Assembly (NCBI RefSeq): GCF_000416985.1
Contig: NZ_ATDL01000014.1
Location: forward strand, 248,001 to 312,000
DNA from: Sphingobacterium paucimobilis HER1398
GTDB lineage: Bacteria; Bacteroidota; Bacteroidia; Sphingobacteriales; Sphingobacteriaceae
Length of the DNA: 64,000 bases
Direction of reading: 5' to 3'
Of this stretch, positions 1 through 9,015 are shown piece by piece. The number at the start of each line of letters is the position of its first letter. Positions within the stretch are counted from its first letter, which is position 1. The position numbers were made by a program, and so were the translations under genes. The notes under the pieces are model-generated. The model was not told where the DNA came from, made no database searches, and saw only the letters and a list, made by a program, of their open reading frames with translations.

Positions 1-343
1 GCGCTACTTTTTGCACTTCTTGGACACGGGTTTGCATTTGTTGGAACTCTTGACCTATCGTCTGAAGTTTAGTCTGTGTCTCAGCTTTGTTTGCTTCACT
101 TTGGTTCAACATGAGATCGTTAGCTTCTTTTTCCTTCTTTTGGAGTTCTGCGTACATTCCTTCCAGTTCTTTTTGCTTGGCGTCACCCAATACTTTTAAC
201 TGCTCTTGAGCAGTTTTGAACTCAGCTGTTGCCTGAAATACTTGATCAGCATCAATATGCCCAATTTTTTGTTGTGCACTTGCTACTTGTACTCCTGCAA
301 ATAACCCTACTGCTAAAATTGCTCCTTTTACTAAATTTTTCAT
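1..343 (-). CDS. OmpH/Skp-family periplasmic chaperone (3' end cut by window edge)
   Basis: Reading leftward from 343 gives a protein that starts with a signal peptide (MKNLVKGAILAVGLFAG then ASAQQ) followed by KIGHIDADQVF, the usual opening of OmpH/Skp proteins, and a long Gln/Lys/Glu-rich helix expected to form a coiled coil. About 114 residues are visible and the rest lies beyond base 1. Skp-type proteins hold unfolded outer-membrane barrels in the periplasm and pass them to BamA, which is encoded just upstream here. An in-frame ATG at 352 would add three residues. The gene is the last visible member of a leftward cluster with a second ompH paralogue and bamA. Confidence 0.85.
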   Translation of the reverse strand, partial: MKNLVKGAILAVGLFAGVQVASAQQKIGHIDADQVFQATAEFKTAQEQLKVLGDAKQKELEGMYAELQKKEKEANDLMLNQSEANKAETQTKLQTIGQEFQQMQTRVQEVQKVA

Positions 344-421
344 TCTTTTCATGTTAAACTCTACAATTACAAATGTAATTATTTTAATAATTCTCTATGT
401 TAATAAATTAGTTTCTATTAT

Positions 422-964
422 TTATTGTGTTTTTTCTGCTAATGATGGGTCTGGTTTGAATCCCAATTTAGTAATTATATCATTACTTTTATCTAGTCTA
501 GAGCTAGCAAATAAAAAAGTAACCTCACTGCCTTTATCTAAAACTAAATCTAGTCCCTGAGTAGTTGCAATATCCTGAATTGCCTTAGCAACACGCTCCT
601 GTATAGGTTTTACTAAACGGACACGTGTTTGAAACAGCTCTCCTTCATAACCAAATTTTTGCTTTTGAAAATCCTTTACTTGTTTTTCCTTGTTAACGAT
701 CTCATCTTCTCGTCTTTTGCGCATATCATCGTTCAACAATACTTGGTCATTTTGATAGGCTTTGTATAGACGCTCTATTTCGCCATATTGTTTGTCAACT
801 TCGGCCTGCCATTGTACTGACAAGTCATCGAGGCGTTTTTGAGCTGATACATATTCTGGGATATGCTTTAGAATATATTCTGAATCTACATAAGCGACAC
901 GTTGCGCAAAGGAAGCGCTAATGCTACAAGTTATAAAAGCTAAAATTGCGAATATCTTTTTCAT
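422..964 (-). CDS. OmpH/Skp-family periplasmic chaperone
   Basis: 180 residues with an N-terminal signal peptide ending near ASFAQ, then RVAYVDSEYILKHIPEY, the typical first strand of OmpH/Skp, and a Lys/Glu/Gln-rich helical region (about 40-130) expected to form the chaperone tentacles. The C-terminal part (KAIQDIATTQGLDLVLDKG) matches the end of the family fold. Length fits Skp. It sits 84 nt downstream of bamA on the same strand and 78 nt before a second OmpH gene, an arrangement usual in Bacteroidota, so it most likely escorts outer-membrane proteins to BamA. The two paralogues may divide clients, which the sequence cannot show. Confidence 0.9.
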   Translation of the reverse strand: MKKIFAILAFITCSISASFAQRVAYVDSEYILKHIPEYVSAQKRLDDLSVQWQAEVDKQYGEIERLYKAYQNDQVLLNDDMRKRREDEIVNKEKQVKDFQKQKFGYEGELFQTRVRLVKPIQERVAKAIQDIATTQGLDLVLDKGSEVTFLFASSRLDKSNDIITKLGFKPDPSLAEKTQ

Positions 965-1048
965 CTCTATCTTATTTTTCTATTTAATAACAATTTTCAT
1001 TCCTAAGCTATAATTCTATGACAACAATTATACTAAAAAGTTTAAATA

Positions 1049-3631
1049 TTAAAAACCTCCCATGTTTTGCATGATACTGAATGTAAAGCTTTGTTTCCAT
1101 TCACTCGAACGCATTCCTGGAATGGGATCAAACGCATGACCGTAGTCAATCCCCAACATACCAAAGATCGGAAGGAAGATACGAGCTCCCACACCAGCTG
1201 AACGACGTACTTTAAATGGATTTACTTCAGAAAATTTATTCCAAGTATTACCTGCTTCAGCAAATGCTAAAGCGAAAACAGTAGCCTGATCATTCAACAT
1301 GATCGGATGGCGTAATTCGACTTGGTATTTTGCATATATAGGACTACCCGAATTGATTGCTACACGCTGCATATTATTTCCTGTAGATTCTGGTATGATT
1401 GTACCATTGGCATAACCACGCATTGCAATGATTTCCGAGCCTTGTAAGAAGTCAAACCCTTGCATACCATCACCCCCCAGTTTGAAACGCTCAAATGTAG
1501 ATGTTTCTGTACGGTTAGTATAGTTTCCTAGGAAGCCAAATTGAGCTTGTGTCTTAAGGACTAATTTTCCTGCTACTTTCATGTACCATTGTGAATCAAA
1601 CTTCCACTTATGATATTCAGTCCATTTGAAACGGACTTCATCTGGATCTGTTTTATAGTTGATATTGTTCCAAGATGAATAAGGAGGAGTCAACTGTACA
1701 CTAAGACGGATATGCGAACCTGAAGTCGGATATATAGGAGCATCTATTGAGTTTCTACTGATCTCCTGCGTAAAGTTTAAGTTATAAGCCGTCCCGTTGG
1801 CAAACAAGAAGTAATAGTCATAGTTCTGAAGCTTGTAACGCTGGAAAGATAAGGAACTGTTAATTTGGAAATAGTTGTCTGGCCATTGTAGGCGCTTACC
1901 TAGAGATGCAGTAACTCCTGTCATCCAAATACGCTGTAGTTCTGAATCTTTGACCATCTGTTCGCCCGTATAGTAGTTGAATCCACCATACGACGAGTTT
2001 GATGTATATGCACTTAAACCGAAATAAATAGGTTTTTTGCCTCCAAGCCAAGGCTCAGAAAATGAAAAGCTATAGGATTGGTAGCGTTTACCAGAAGTTT
2101 GTCCACGTACGCTCAATTTTTGTCCATCACCACGAGGCAAGGGCTTCCAAGCATCTTTCTTGAAGAAATTACTTGTGGAGAAGTTGTTGAATGTCAGACC
2201 CAACGTACCAATAATCTGTCCCGCACCATAACCACCAGATAATTCAACTTGGTCAGAAGGTTTCTCCACAACGTTGAAGATAATATCTGTAGTTCCTTCT
2301 TCATGATTCATTGTTGAAGAAGGGATGTCAGGCGTGATCTTCTGTTCGTCAAACATCCCTAATTGAGATATTTCACGTATGCTTCGCATGATCAACTCTC
2401 TAGAGTATTTTTGTCCTGGTTTAGTGTATATAGATCGTAACACTACTCGGTCATTGGTGACATCGTTACCTTTTACAATGACATTGTTGATTGTATACTG
2501 CTTACCTTCACTGATCTGTATTTCGAGATCAATGGTGTCACTATAGATTTTCTTTATTACAGGATTAATGTTAAATGTTAGATAACCATCATTTTGATAG
2601 AGAGCACTGATATCATCACTGTTCCGCGTCGGCCCCATCAGTTTAGCATTAAGCTTTTCCTCGCTATAGATGTCTCCTTTTTGAACTCCTAATAAAATAT
2701 TAAGAATAGAATCTTTGTATCGCGTATTACCTGTCCAGTCAATATTCCCGACATAGTATTTCGGACCTTCATAGACATCCATATTGATACGAACTTCTTT
2801 TTGTCCGTAACGATACACACTGTCTGATAAGATTTGAGCATCGCGGTATCCTTTGTCTTGAAGTTTTGCCACTAATTTTTCTTTCGCTTCCTTATATTTG
2901 TCATCTTTGAACTTACCAGGGCCAAATATTCTGAACCATTTGCGAGGTTTTACTCCTTTAAGGTATTTTGTTAGATCGGCATTGCTAAAGGTTTCATTTC
3001 CCGTGAAAAGAACCTTGTTTACTTTGATCTTTTTATTTTTTTCAACATTGACATTTAAGATTTCATTATTTGCTTGAGCCGAATCTTTAAATGTGCTTAT
3101 TTTGATATCTGGATAAAGGAATGATTTTTCACGTAAAAATCGCTGAATGGTAGCCCTAGTCGATTGAATTAAATTTTCGTTAACAATACGACCCGAACTG
3201 GAGTTCAGACGTTTGTTAACTTCTTCTGTTTGGGACTTGCTGAGTCCTTTGATATCTATCCGAGTCAAGCGAGGTCTCTCTTGAACACGAATTTCGAAGA
3301 AAATAGTTTCACCATCAATTCGAGTTGCCCATAGTTGGACGTCTTCAAAGAGATTTTGAGCCATTAAATCTTTAATAACACTAGCAGTAGCTTCGCCAGG
3401 GACTTCAATATACTGACCAATTACCAATTTAGATATGGTGATCAACACATCGGTATCCAAGTATTGTGCTCCCTTTACTGTAACTCCACCTATGACATAA
3501 TCCTTTGGCTGTAAATAAGAAATCTCGTCTGGGTCTGAAAGGTTGACAGGCCCACGATTTGCTATTTGAGCAAACGCAGAAGAAGTGGTCAACAAAAAAA
3601 ACGCTGCTGTTAGTATATATAGTTGCTTCAT
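1049..3631 (-). CDS. bamA: Outer membrane protein assembly factor BamA
   Basis: 860 residues: signal peptide (MKQLYILTAAFFLL..SSAFAQ), several POTRA domains over about residues 40-440 (for example VNKVLFTGNETFSNADLTKYL and INNVIVKGNDVTNDRVVLRSIY), then a 16-strand barrel containing the FSEPWLGG segment and a loop-6 type RGY motif (IIAMRGYANG). BamA is the core of the machine that folds and inserts outer-membrane barrels. It is longer than the roughly 810-residue E. coli protein, with extra length in the barrel loops. It is followed by two Skp-like chaperone genes and preceded by uppS, a gene order conserved in this phylum. The identification is firm. Confidence 0.97.
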   Translation of the reverse strand: MKQLYILTAAFFLLTTSSAFAQIANRGPVNLSDPDEISYLQPKDYVIGGVTVKGAQYLDTDVLITISKLVIGQYIEVPGEATASVIKDLMAQNLFEDVQLWATRIDGETIFFEIRVQERPRLTRIDIKGLSKSQTEEVNKRLNSSSGRIVNENLIQSTRATIQRFLREKSFLYPDIKISTFKDSAQANNEILNVNVEKNKKIKVNKVLFTGNETFSNADLTKYLKGVKPRKWFRIFGPGKFKDDKYKEAKEKLVAKLQDKGYRDAQILSDSVYRYGQKEVRINMDVYEGPKYYVGNIDWTGNTRYKDSILNILLGVQKGDIYSEEKLNAKLMGPTRNSDDISALYQNDGYLTFNINPVIKKIYSDTIDLEIQISEGKQYTINNVIVKGNDVTNDRVVLRSIYTKPGQKYSRELIMRSIREISQLGMFDEQKITPDIPSSTMNHEEGTTDIIFNVVEKPSDQVELSGGYGAGQIIGTLGLTFNNFSTSNFFKKDAWKPLPRGDGQKLSVRGQTSGKRYQSYSFSFSEPWLGGKKPIYFGLSAYTSNSSYGGFNYYTGEQMVKDSELQRIWMTGVTASLGKRLQWPDNYFQINSSLSFQRYKLQNYDYYFLFANGTAYNLNFTQEISRNSIDAPIYPTSGSHIRLSVQLTPPYSSWNNINYKTDPDEVRFKWTEYHKWKFDSQWYMKVAGKLVLKTQAQFGFLGNYTNRTETSTFERFKLGGDGMQGFDFLQGSEIIAMRGYANGTIIPESTGNNMQRVAINSGSPIYAKYQVELRHPIMLNDQATVFALAFAEAGNTWNKFSEVNPFKVRRSAGVGARIFLPIFGMLGIDYGHAFDPIPGMRSSEWKQSFTFSIMQNMGGF

Positions 3632-3745
3632 TTACTTGTTATTATGGATGCTAAAGTACATCAAACTCTTGTTAATTTTTGTTAAAAGTATAATTATGGT
3701 AACAATCTGTATAGTAGTTTGTTATCTTGTTTTTTTTGAGCTTTG

Positions 3746-4483
3746 TTAAAGCTGTTCACTTGTTTTTCCAAACCTTCTTTCACGCATTTGGAAGTCACAA
3801 ATAGCGCCATATAAATCCTCTCGATCAAATTCCGGCCACATTTTAGGTGAAAAAATAAGTTCAGTATAGGCTACTTGCCATAAAAGAAAATTACTTATTC
3901 GATATTCACCACCTGTTCTAATCATCAAATCAGGGTCGGGGATGTTATAGGTATAAAGGTTATCTGCTAAAAGCTGCTCTGTGATATCATCTAATTTTAA
4001 CTCTCCTTTGAGCACTTGATGAGTGATACGTTTACTTGCTTCTACTATCTCAGAACGACCACCATAGCTCAACGCGAGACTTAATGTGCACTTTGTATTG
4101 TCTCGTGTGGCTTCCATCGTCTCTAATAATGTTTTTTTAGCATTGGTCGGCAGGTCATCAATATTACCGATTGCATTTAGCTTGACACCATTTTTTTGAA
4201 ATGTCTTGAGCTCTTTGTTCAGGGAGTTAATCAATAACTCCATTAAGGCCTGTACTTCCAATTTTGGACGATTCCAGTTTTCTGATGAAAACGCATATAA
4301 CGTTAAAAAAGGAATACCCAGTGCTATACTGCCTTCGAGAACTTCACGGACAGCGGTAACTCCATTTTTATGGCCAAAAATTCTTAATTTGCCCAAACCC
4401 TTTGCCCATCGGCCATTCCCATCCATAATAATAGCAATATGGCGAGGAAGTTTTTTTAGGTCTATATTTTCTTTAACACTCAT
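3746..4483 (-). CDS. uppS: Isoprenyl transferase (undecaprenyl diphosphate synthase)
   Basis: 245 residues, the standard length for cis-prenyltransferases. The catalytic motif IIMDGNGRWA has Asp21, followed by FGHKNG, the AFSSENWNRP motif near residue 72, and the C-terminal block DLMIRTGGEYRISNFLLWQ with the basic and polar residues that bind isopentenyl diphosphate. The enzyme makes the C55 undecaprenyl diphosphate carrier used for peptidoglycan and surface polysaccharide. It lies between the DUF6089 gene (16 nt away) and bamA (114 nt away) on the same strand. The short upstream gap suggests co-transcription with the DUF6089 gene. Confidence 0.96.
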   Translation of the reverse strand: MSVKENIDLKKLPRHIAIIMDGNGRWAKGLGKLRIFGHKNGVTAVREVLEGSIALGIPFLTLYAFSSENWNRPKLEVQALMELLINSLNKELKTFQKNGVKLNAIGNIDDLPTNAKKTLLETMEATRDNTKCTLSLALSYGGRSEIVEASKRITHQVLKGELKLDDITEQLLADNLYTYNIPDPDLMIRTGGEYRISNFLLWQVAYTELIFSPKMWPEFDREDLYGAICDFQMRERRFGKTSEQL

Positions 4484-4499
4484 TGATTTTACTAAACTA

Positions 4500-5321
4500 T
4501 TACTGCCACCAATAACATTTTTTACTAATTATCGTATAGGTCAGTGTAATTCCCGCGGTCATATAACCATCAAATTTTTTGCCGTCCCCTCTTGCTCTAC
4601 CTTGGTTAAGGTCTAAATTTCGGCTAGGATCAGCTAAAAAAATCAAATCCTCTTTCGTTAAGTTGTTTTTATTTGGAGATGGTAATTCAATCGCGTCTTC
4701 ACTGCTGTAATATTCACCAATACCATCAATATTGTCACTTAGCGCCATACGGTATACGATCTCAGCACCAATTGACCATGGACCTTTAATATTATATTTA
4801 AATCCAGCACCAACAGGAATAGAAAAAGCAAATTTTGAATATTTTACAGGTGTCCCTTCCTTGTCAACTTCTAATTTTAGTTCGCGTAGCAGCACCTTTT
4901 TAGAATCATAATTCAAAAAAGGATCATGCATGATGCCAGCAAGCCCCGCAAGTATGTAGGGCGTGTACCTATTTAGCTCCCTGCCAGCAATATACCTGAA
5001 GAAGTTAAATTCCGCTGTAATTGCAAGTTCGGATATTGCATTATTGAATTGAAGATCTCGATATTTTTGAGTACTGAAATCTCGATCGCCAGCAGAGAGA
5101 TAGAGATGGTTGTAGCCAAGACGGATACCCCAGGTGGGATTGAGATTATATTTCGCAAAAAGACCTCCTCCTATGTTTTTGAAATAGAAAGGATTGCTCG
5201 TGTTGATATCGCCCATATATCCAGATCCTACTCCAGATATACCAAATTCATACTGTTGGGCGTAGATATCCGACAGCATAAAAGAGAATATGGTTAATAT
5301 AGCAATACGAATTTTAAACAA
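4500..5321 (-). CDS. DUF6089-like outer-membrane beta-barrel protein
   Basis: 273 residues with a signal peptide (MFKIRIAILTIFSFMLSDIYAQ) followed by QYEFGISGVGSGYMGDINTSNPFYFKNIGGGLFAKYNLNPTWG in pieces typical of small Bacteroidota outer-membrane barrels. Alternating hydrophobic and polar strands continue to the C-terminus (YMTAGITLTYTI), although the last residues (SKKCYWWQ) go past the barrel. The position between NAD kinase and uppS matches the DUF6089 family, which is normally found at this spot. No enzymatic motif is visible, and the molecular role is unknown. It may assist envelope assembly, judged only from its neighbours. Confidence 0.8.
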   Translation of the reverse strand: MFKIRIAILTIFSFMLSDIYAQQYEFGISGVGSGYMGDINTSNPFYFKNIGGGLFAKYNLNPTWGIRLGYNHLYLSAGDRDFSTQKYRDLQFNNAISELAITAEFNFFRYIAGRELNRYTPYILAGLAGIMHDPFLNYDSKKVLLRELKLEVDKEGTPVKYSKFAFSIPVGAGFKYNIKGPWSIGAEIVYRMALSDNIDGIGEYYSSEDAIELPSPNKNNLTKEDLIFLADPSRNLDLNQGRARGDGKKFDGYMTAGITLTYTIISKKCYWWQ

Positions 5322-5400
5322 CTTTTACTGATTTTGGTTGTAAAGATAAAGTTTTTGCCATAATTGTATAACCTTAATTTATGTTAAATCAATTATTAAG

Positions 5401-6294
5401 TTAATAATTACGAACATCGATTCCCCAAAGTAATTTTTCCCGCAGTGTACGGAAGTACCCGTCATTTTCCAAACGGATCAAGTTTATGCTGAATGGGGCT
5501 TTACGAATGATCAATTCAGTTTCCGTAGGGAGTGTTTCACTTCTAGAATCACAACTTAGAATGAATTTTTCAGTCCTACTTTCAATACGTAGGCGCAGAG
5601 TCATGTTTTCAGATACAACGATGGGGCGGACATTTAGGTTATGTGGAGAGATAGGCGTGATTACAAAGTTGCCACTCCCAGGCATGATTATCGGACCACC
5701 ACAACTTAAAGAATAGGCTGTAGAACCTGTGGGAGTTGCTATTATAAGGCCGTCTGCCCAGTAAGAGTTTAACAATTCATCGTCTATTTTTGCATCTATA
5801 GTAATCATCGAGGAACTGTCGAAACGGAACACCGTGATGTCATTTAATGCGAAGTTTTCACCATTAAATAGGTTTTTATGACTGCTTTCTACACATAATA
5901 ATGCTCGTTTTTGAATGTGGAACTGATTGTTTAGAATCTGGTTTAGGGCGGATTCTAACTCGTTTTTTTGGATGTTTGCCAAAAAGCCCAATCGTCCAAA
6001 ATTGATGCCCGCTATGGGGATTCCTGAGTCTCGAATGATAGATACTGCAGCGAGCATAGTTCCATCTCCACCTAGACTCAGTAGAAAACTAATGTCTTTT
6101 GGCAGATCAGCATGATTCGTAAACGTCTCTATATTTCGAGCAGGAAAATCATTCTTTAATAGAAAATCATAAAATTCTATATGTACTGAAATCAAGATCT
6201 CCCGTTTCTTGAGATAATCAAAAAGGTGATCGACATAAGGAATTACTGTCGAATTAAATATTCTACCAAAGATTGCAATTTTAGTTTGCTCCAT
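5401..6294 (-). CDS. nadK: NAD kinase
   Basis: 297 residues, normal for bacterial ATP-NAD kinases. Family motifs are present in order: LLSLGGDGTML (near residue 73, GGDGT loop with the catalytic Asp), AGINFGRLGFLA (near 95), LNDITVFR (near 150), and the diagnostic DGLIIATPTGSTAYSLSCGGPI block (near 181). The enzyme phosphorylates NAD to NADP in the cytoplasm. It is 43 nt downstream of the CBS-domain gene and 79 nt upstream of the DUF6089 gene on the same strand, as in other Bacteroidota. The identification is firm. Confidence 0.96.
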   Translation of the reverse strand: MEQTKIAIFGRIFNSTVIPYVDHLFDYLKKREILISVHIEFYDFLLKNDFPARNIETFTNHADLPKDISFLLSLGGDGTMLAAVSIIRDSGIPIAGINFGRLGFLANIQKNELESALNQILNNQFHIQKRALLCVESSHKNLFNGENFALNDITVFRFDSSSMITIDAKIDDELLNSYWADGLIIATPTGSTAYSLSCGGPIIMPGSGNFVITPISPHNLNVRPIVVSENMTLRLRIESRTEKFILSCDSRSETLPTETELIIRKAPFSINLIRLENDGYFRTLREKLLWGIDVRNY

Positions 6295-6337
6295 TGCTAT
6301 AGTACCATTTCTAAATCACAAAGGTGCAAAGAATAGG

Positions 6338-6997
6338 TTATAAATTTAAATAATTCATCAAAAGGTCGTAGCGATCTTGTATGTCAGATTGTTCACCACC
6401 GTCACGGAATGTGGCTTTTACAATATAATCATTCCGCCATAGTGATGACACTACTGCTGAAATATTGGTTTTATTGACTTTTATAGTCATTTCTAATTTG
6501 GACGAGTCCGGTAAATGATGTATCGCTGTACTTAAGATATTGGTGTTCTCAGCTTCTATAATCCGAGCGATGTGGGAAAGGGCATTGTCGCGTATGCCAA
6601 GTTCAAGCACAATAATAGCACCTTCATCATTTCCTAAAGTCTCATTGAGAGCGACCAACAAGTCCTGTTTGGTAAGTACCCCTACATACTCGTGCTTTTT
6701 GTTCAATACAGGAATAAAGCAGTAATCATAGGTTGTGATCAATTGTAGAGCGTCGTAGATGTGTTGATAGTCAAATAAGTATACGGACTTAAACTGTATT
6801 TTAAGATTTTCAATGGGGACCGTTGTATCTATTTGGTCTAGTAAAGATTCTTCTGAAACCAAACCGTGAAAAACATTCCCCTGGACAACAGCAAGAAATT
6901 TAGAGTGACTTTCAGTCATTCTCTGAAGGACGAATTCTACGGAGTCTGTGTGTAAAACTTCATGATAATCAGTGGATATGTATTGCCCGATAAACAT
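6338..6997 (-). CDS. CBS-domain pair protein with C-terminal ACT-like region
   Basis: 219 residues. Residues 1-125 form a CBS pair (for example YCFIPVLNKKHEYVGVLTKQDLLVAL). Residues about 128-205 (IIVLELGIRDNALSHIARIIEAENTNILS then KLEMTIKVNK) look like an ACT-type ligand-binding fold. Such proteins usually sense adenylate nucleotides or amino acids. There is no membrane segment or enzyme domain. It begins the leftward cluster that continues into nadK, DUF6089, uppS and bamA, and this pairing with nadK is common in Bacteroidota. A candidate -7 box (TATTTTTG on the minus strand, 7053-7060) lies upstream, but its -33 partner is poor. Confidence 0.85.
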   Translation of the reverse strand: MFIGQYISTDYHEVLHTDSVEFVLQRMTESHSKFLAVVQGNVFHGLVSEESLLDQIDTTVPIENLKIQFKSVYLFDYQHIYDALQLITTYDYCFIPVLNKKHEYVGVLTKQDLLVALNETLGNDEGAIIVLELGIRDNALSHIARIIEAENTNILSTAIHHLPDSSKLEMTIKVNKTNISAVVSSLWRNDYIVKATFRDGGEQSDIQDRYDLLMNYLNL

Positions 6998-7171
6998 AGC
7001 TGCTGCTTTTAATATTAAACACTCAATATACGAAAACGTTTAATCACTAATCAAAAATAGACATAAAAGCCAACAAACTTGTTTTTAAATGTATTTTTCT
7101 TAGCAAGATACAGCAATATTTTTTTATTTTTACGCTTCACGAAATAGGAGCAACCTGTGCTTTCAAAAACG

Positions 7172-7999
7172 ATGGCGATAGAAAAAGATAAGTTCATACA
7201 AGTAAGAGAAGTCATACGAAAGAAGAGTCCCGGACTTGCTAAATGGATACCAAGTCCACTCGTAAGTTATTTGGAACGAACTATACATGAGGATGAGATA
7301 AATGATATCATGTATCGTTTCAGAGATTTGCAGGGGTTAGATTTTGTAGATGCGCTGATCAAGGATTTAGGAGTAGAAGTGGTACTTGAAGGCGAAGAGA
7401 ATATTCCTGAATCCGGTGCTGTGATATTTGCATCCAATCACCCATTGGGAGGTCTTGATGGGATTGCCTTTATGCATGCTATAGGACGATATAGAAGAGA
7501 TGTGAAGTTTTTAGTGAACGATATTCTGATGAACGTTGGGAATTTGCAGCCTTTGTTTGTCGGAGTCAATAAGATCGGAGGACAGGACAAAAGTACGATT
7601 TCAGCGATAGAAGAAGCCTATGCAGGTGAGCATGCCCTGTTGGTATTTCCGGCCGGATTAGTGTCCCGTAAAAACCATGGTAAGGTCGAGGATCTGGAAT
7701 GGAAAAAAAGTTTTATCTCTAAAGCAAAGAAATATAAAAAGGATGTTATCCCGGTTCATATCGACGGTAAGAATTCAAACTTTTTCTATAATCTATCGCT
7801 ATGGCGTGCGAAACTAGGCGTGAAATTTAATGTGGAGATGTTGTATTTAGCAGATGAGTTTTTTGCACAACGTAATCAACGTGTAGTAATAAAAATTGGG
7901 AACAAAATTCCATATACGTTCTTTGACACCTCAAGGAACGAAAGACAATGGGCCGCTTACACAAGGCAGTTGGTATATGAATTGAAGACGGAGAAATAA
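7172..7999 (+). CDS. Lysophospholipid-type acyltransferase, GlsA/OlsA-like
   Basis: 275 residues from the ATG at 7172. The motif FASNHPLGGLDG (about residue 88) is the NHxxxxxD form of the acyltransferase catalytic motif seen in hemolysin/PlsC-like enzymes of Bacteroidota, and VFPAGLVSRK (near 158) is the glycerolipid-binding block. The likely reaction is O-acylation of a lipid intermediate at the membrane. A GTG at 7157 preceded by AGGAG (7146-7150) would add five residues; SD motifs are little used in this phylum, so I favour the ATG. It is followed 4 nt later by a GNAT-like N-acyltransferase gene, a pairing known from glycine-lipid (GlsB/GlsA) synthesis in Bacteroides. The substrate is inferred from this pairing only. 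Confidence 0.82.
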   Translation: MAIEKDKFIQVREVIRKKSPGLAKWIPSPLVSYLERTIHEDEINDIMYRFRDLQGLDFVDALIKDLGVEVVLEGEENIPESGAVIFASNHPLGGLDGIAFMHAIGRYRRDVKFLVNDILMNVGNLQPLFVGVNKIGGQDKSTISAIEEAYAGEHALLVFPAGLVSRKNHGKVEDLEWKKSFISKAKKYKKDVIPVHIDGKNSNFFYNLSLWRAKLGVKFNVEMLYLADEFFAQRNQRVVIKIGNKIPYTFFDTSRNERQWAAYTRQLVYELKTEK

Positions 8000-8003
8000 T
8001 TGT

Positions 8004-8972
8004 ATGGAAGAAATAATTGCCCCAATAGACAGGGGGTTGATCAAAGCAGAGTTAACTGAGGAAGCATTTCTACGTTACACCAATAATGGAAATAATGAAG
8101 TCTATCTAGTAAACTATCATTCCGCGCCGAATATCATGCGCGAAATAGGTCGTCTACGAGAACTGACATTTAGGGGAGCAGGGGGAGGAACTGGTCTTCC
8201 ATTTGATATCGATGAGAACGATACTTGTCAGCATAATTATGACCAGCTAATTGCCTGGAATCCGGAAGACGAGGAAATTATAGCTGGGTATAGAGTAATC
8301 CGTTGCGATCAAGCAATGGATGAAAAGGGGGAGATTCACCTCTCCACACTGCATTATTTTACTTTTTCTGAAGAATTTGTAAAGGATTACTTGCCTTATA
8401 CTATTGAGCTTGGGCGATCCTGGGTACAACCGAAATATCAGCCTTCTATCGATAACAGAAAAGGACTGTTTTCTTTAGACAATCTATGGGATGGGTTGGG
8501 AGCATTGGTGGTCATCAATCCAGATATTAAGTACCTGTTCGGTAAAGTGACTATGTATGCACATTTTAATGCACAGGCTCGGGATTTACTGCTGTACTTT
8601 ATGGAATGCTATTTTCCGGACAAAAAGAACATGGTCATACCTCATGAAAGACTTTCTGTAGGCTATAAGACAGATATCACACCATTTCTAGGGATTTTCG
8701 ATGGACTATCCTATAAAGAAGGGTATAAAGTACTTAATAAACACGTGAGGGATCTGGGCGAAAATATTCCACCATTGATCAATACTTATATGAACCTTTC
8801 TCCGACAATGATGACATTCGGGACAGCGTTGAATGATGAGTTTGGGGAAGTTGAAGAGACAGGGATATTGATTACGTTGGAAGATATCTATCCACCCAAA
8901 AAGGAAAGACATATTGCATCTTTCGAGAGGGACAAAATCTATGGGACTAGACAAAGCACAAAAGAGAACTGA
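8004..8972 (+). CDS. GNAT-like N-acyltransferase (hemolysin-like), GlsB/OlsB-like
   Basis: 322 residues, starting 4 nt after the acyltransferase stop. The region IMREIGRLRELTFRGAGGGTG then FDIDENDTCQHNYDQLIAWN and EEIIAGYRVI is characteristic of the hemolysin/GNAT family that joins 3-hydroxy fatty acids to the amino group of ornithine, glycine or serine (OlsB, GlsB). The block YTIELGRSWVQPKYQPS follows near residue 135. Together with the preceding O-acyltransferase it would form a two-step pathway to an aminolipid at the inner membrane. No signal peptide is visible. The stop codon lies at the centre of a 36-nt palindrome that probably ends the transcript. Confidence 0.82.
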   Translation: MEEIIAPIDRGLIKAELTEEAFLRYTNNGNNEVYLVNYHSAPNIMREIGRLRELTFRGAGGGTGLPFDIDENDTCQHNYDQLIAWNPEDEEIIAGYRVIRCDQAMDEKGEIHLSTLHYFTFSEEFVKDYLPYTIELGRSWVQPKYQPSIDNRKGLFSLDNLWDGLGALVVINPDIKYLFGKVTMYAHFNAQARDLLLYFMECYFPDKKNMVIPHERLSVGYKTDITPFLGIFDGLSYKEGYKVLNKHVRDLGENIPPLINTYMNLSPTMMTFGTALNDEFGEVEETGILITLEDIYPPKKERHIASFERDKIYGTRQSTKEN

Positions 8973-8990
8973 TCAGTTCTCTTTTGTGCT
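8955..8990. terminator. 36-nt perfect palindrome, bidirectional terminator candidate
   Basis: The sequence from 8955 to 8990 is identical to its own reverse complement; the half site is AGCACAAAAGAGAACTGA. The centre falls directly after the TGA stop (8970-8972) of the N-acyltransferase gene. The convergent yqeY-like gene ends at 9016. The arms carry AAAA/TTTT runs on both sides, so RNA from either strand would form a hairpin with a U-rich 3' arm. It most likely ends transcription from both directions. Confidence 0.7.
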
Positions 8991-9015
8991 AAATTAAAAG
9001 TGTGTTTAACTGTAA

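Noticed and set aside
4206..4616. A 136-codon plus-strand frame.
   Set aside because: It is antisense to uppS and the DUF6089 gene and has no family features.
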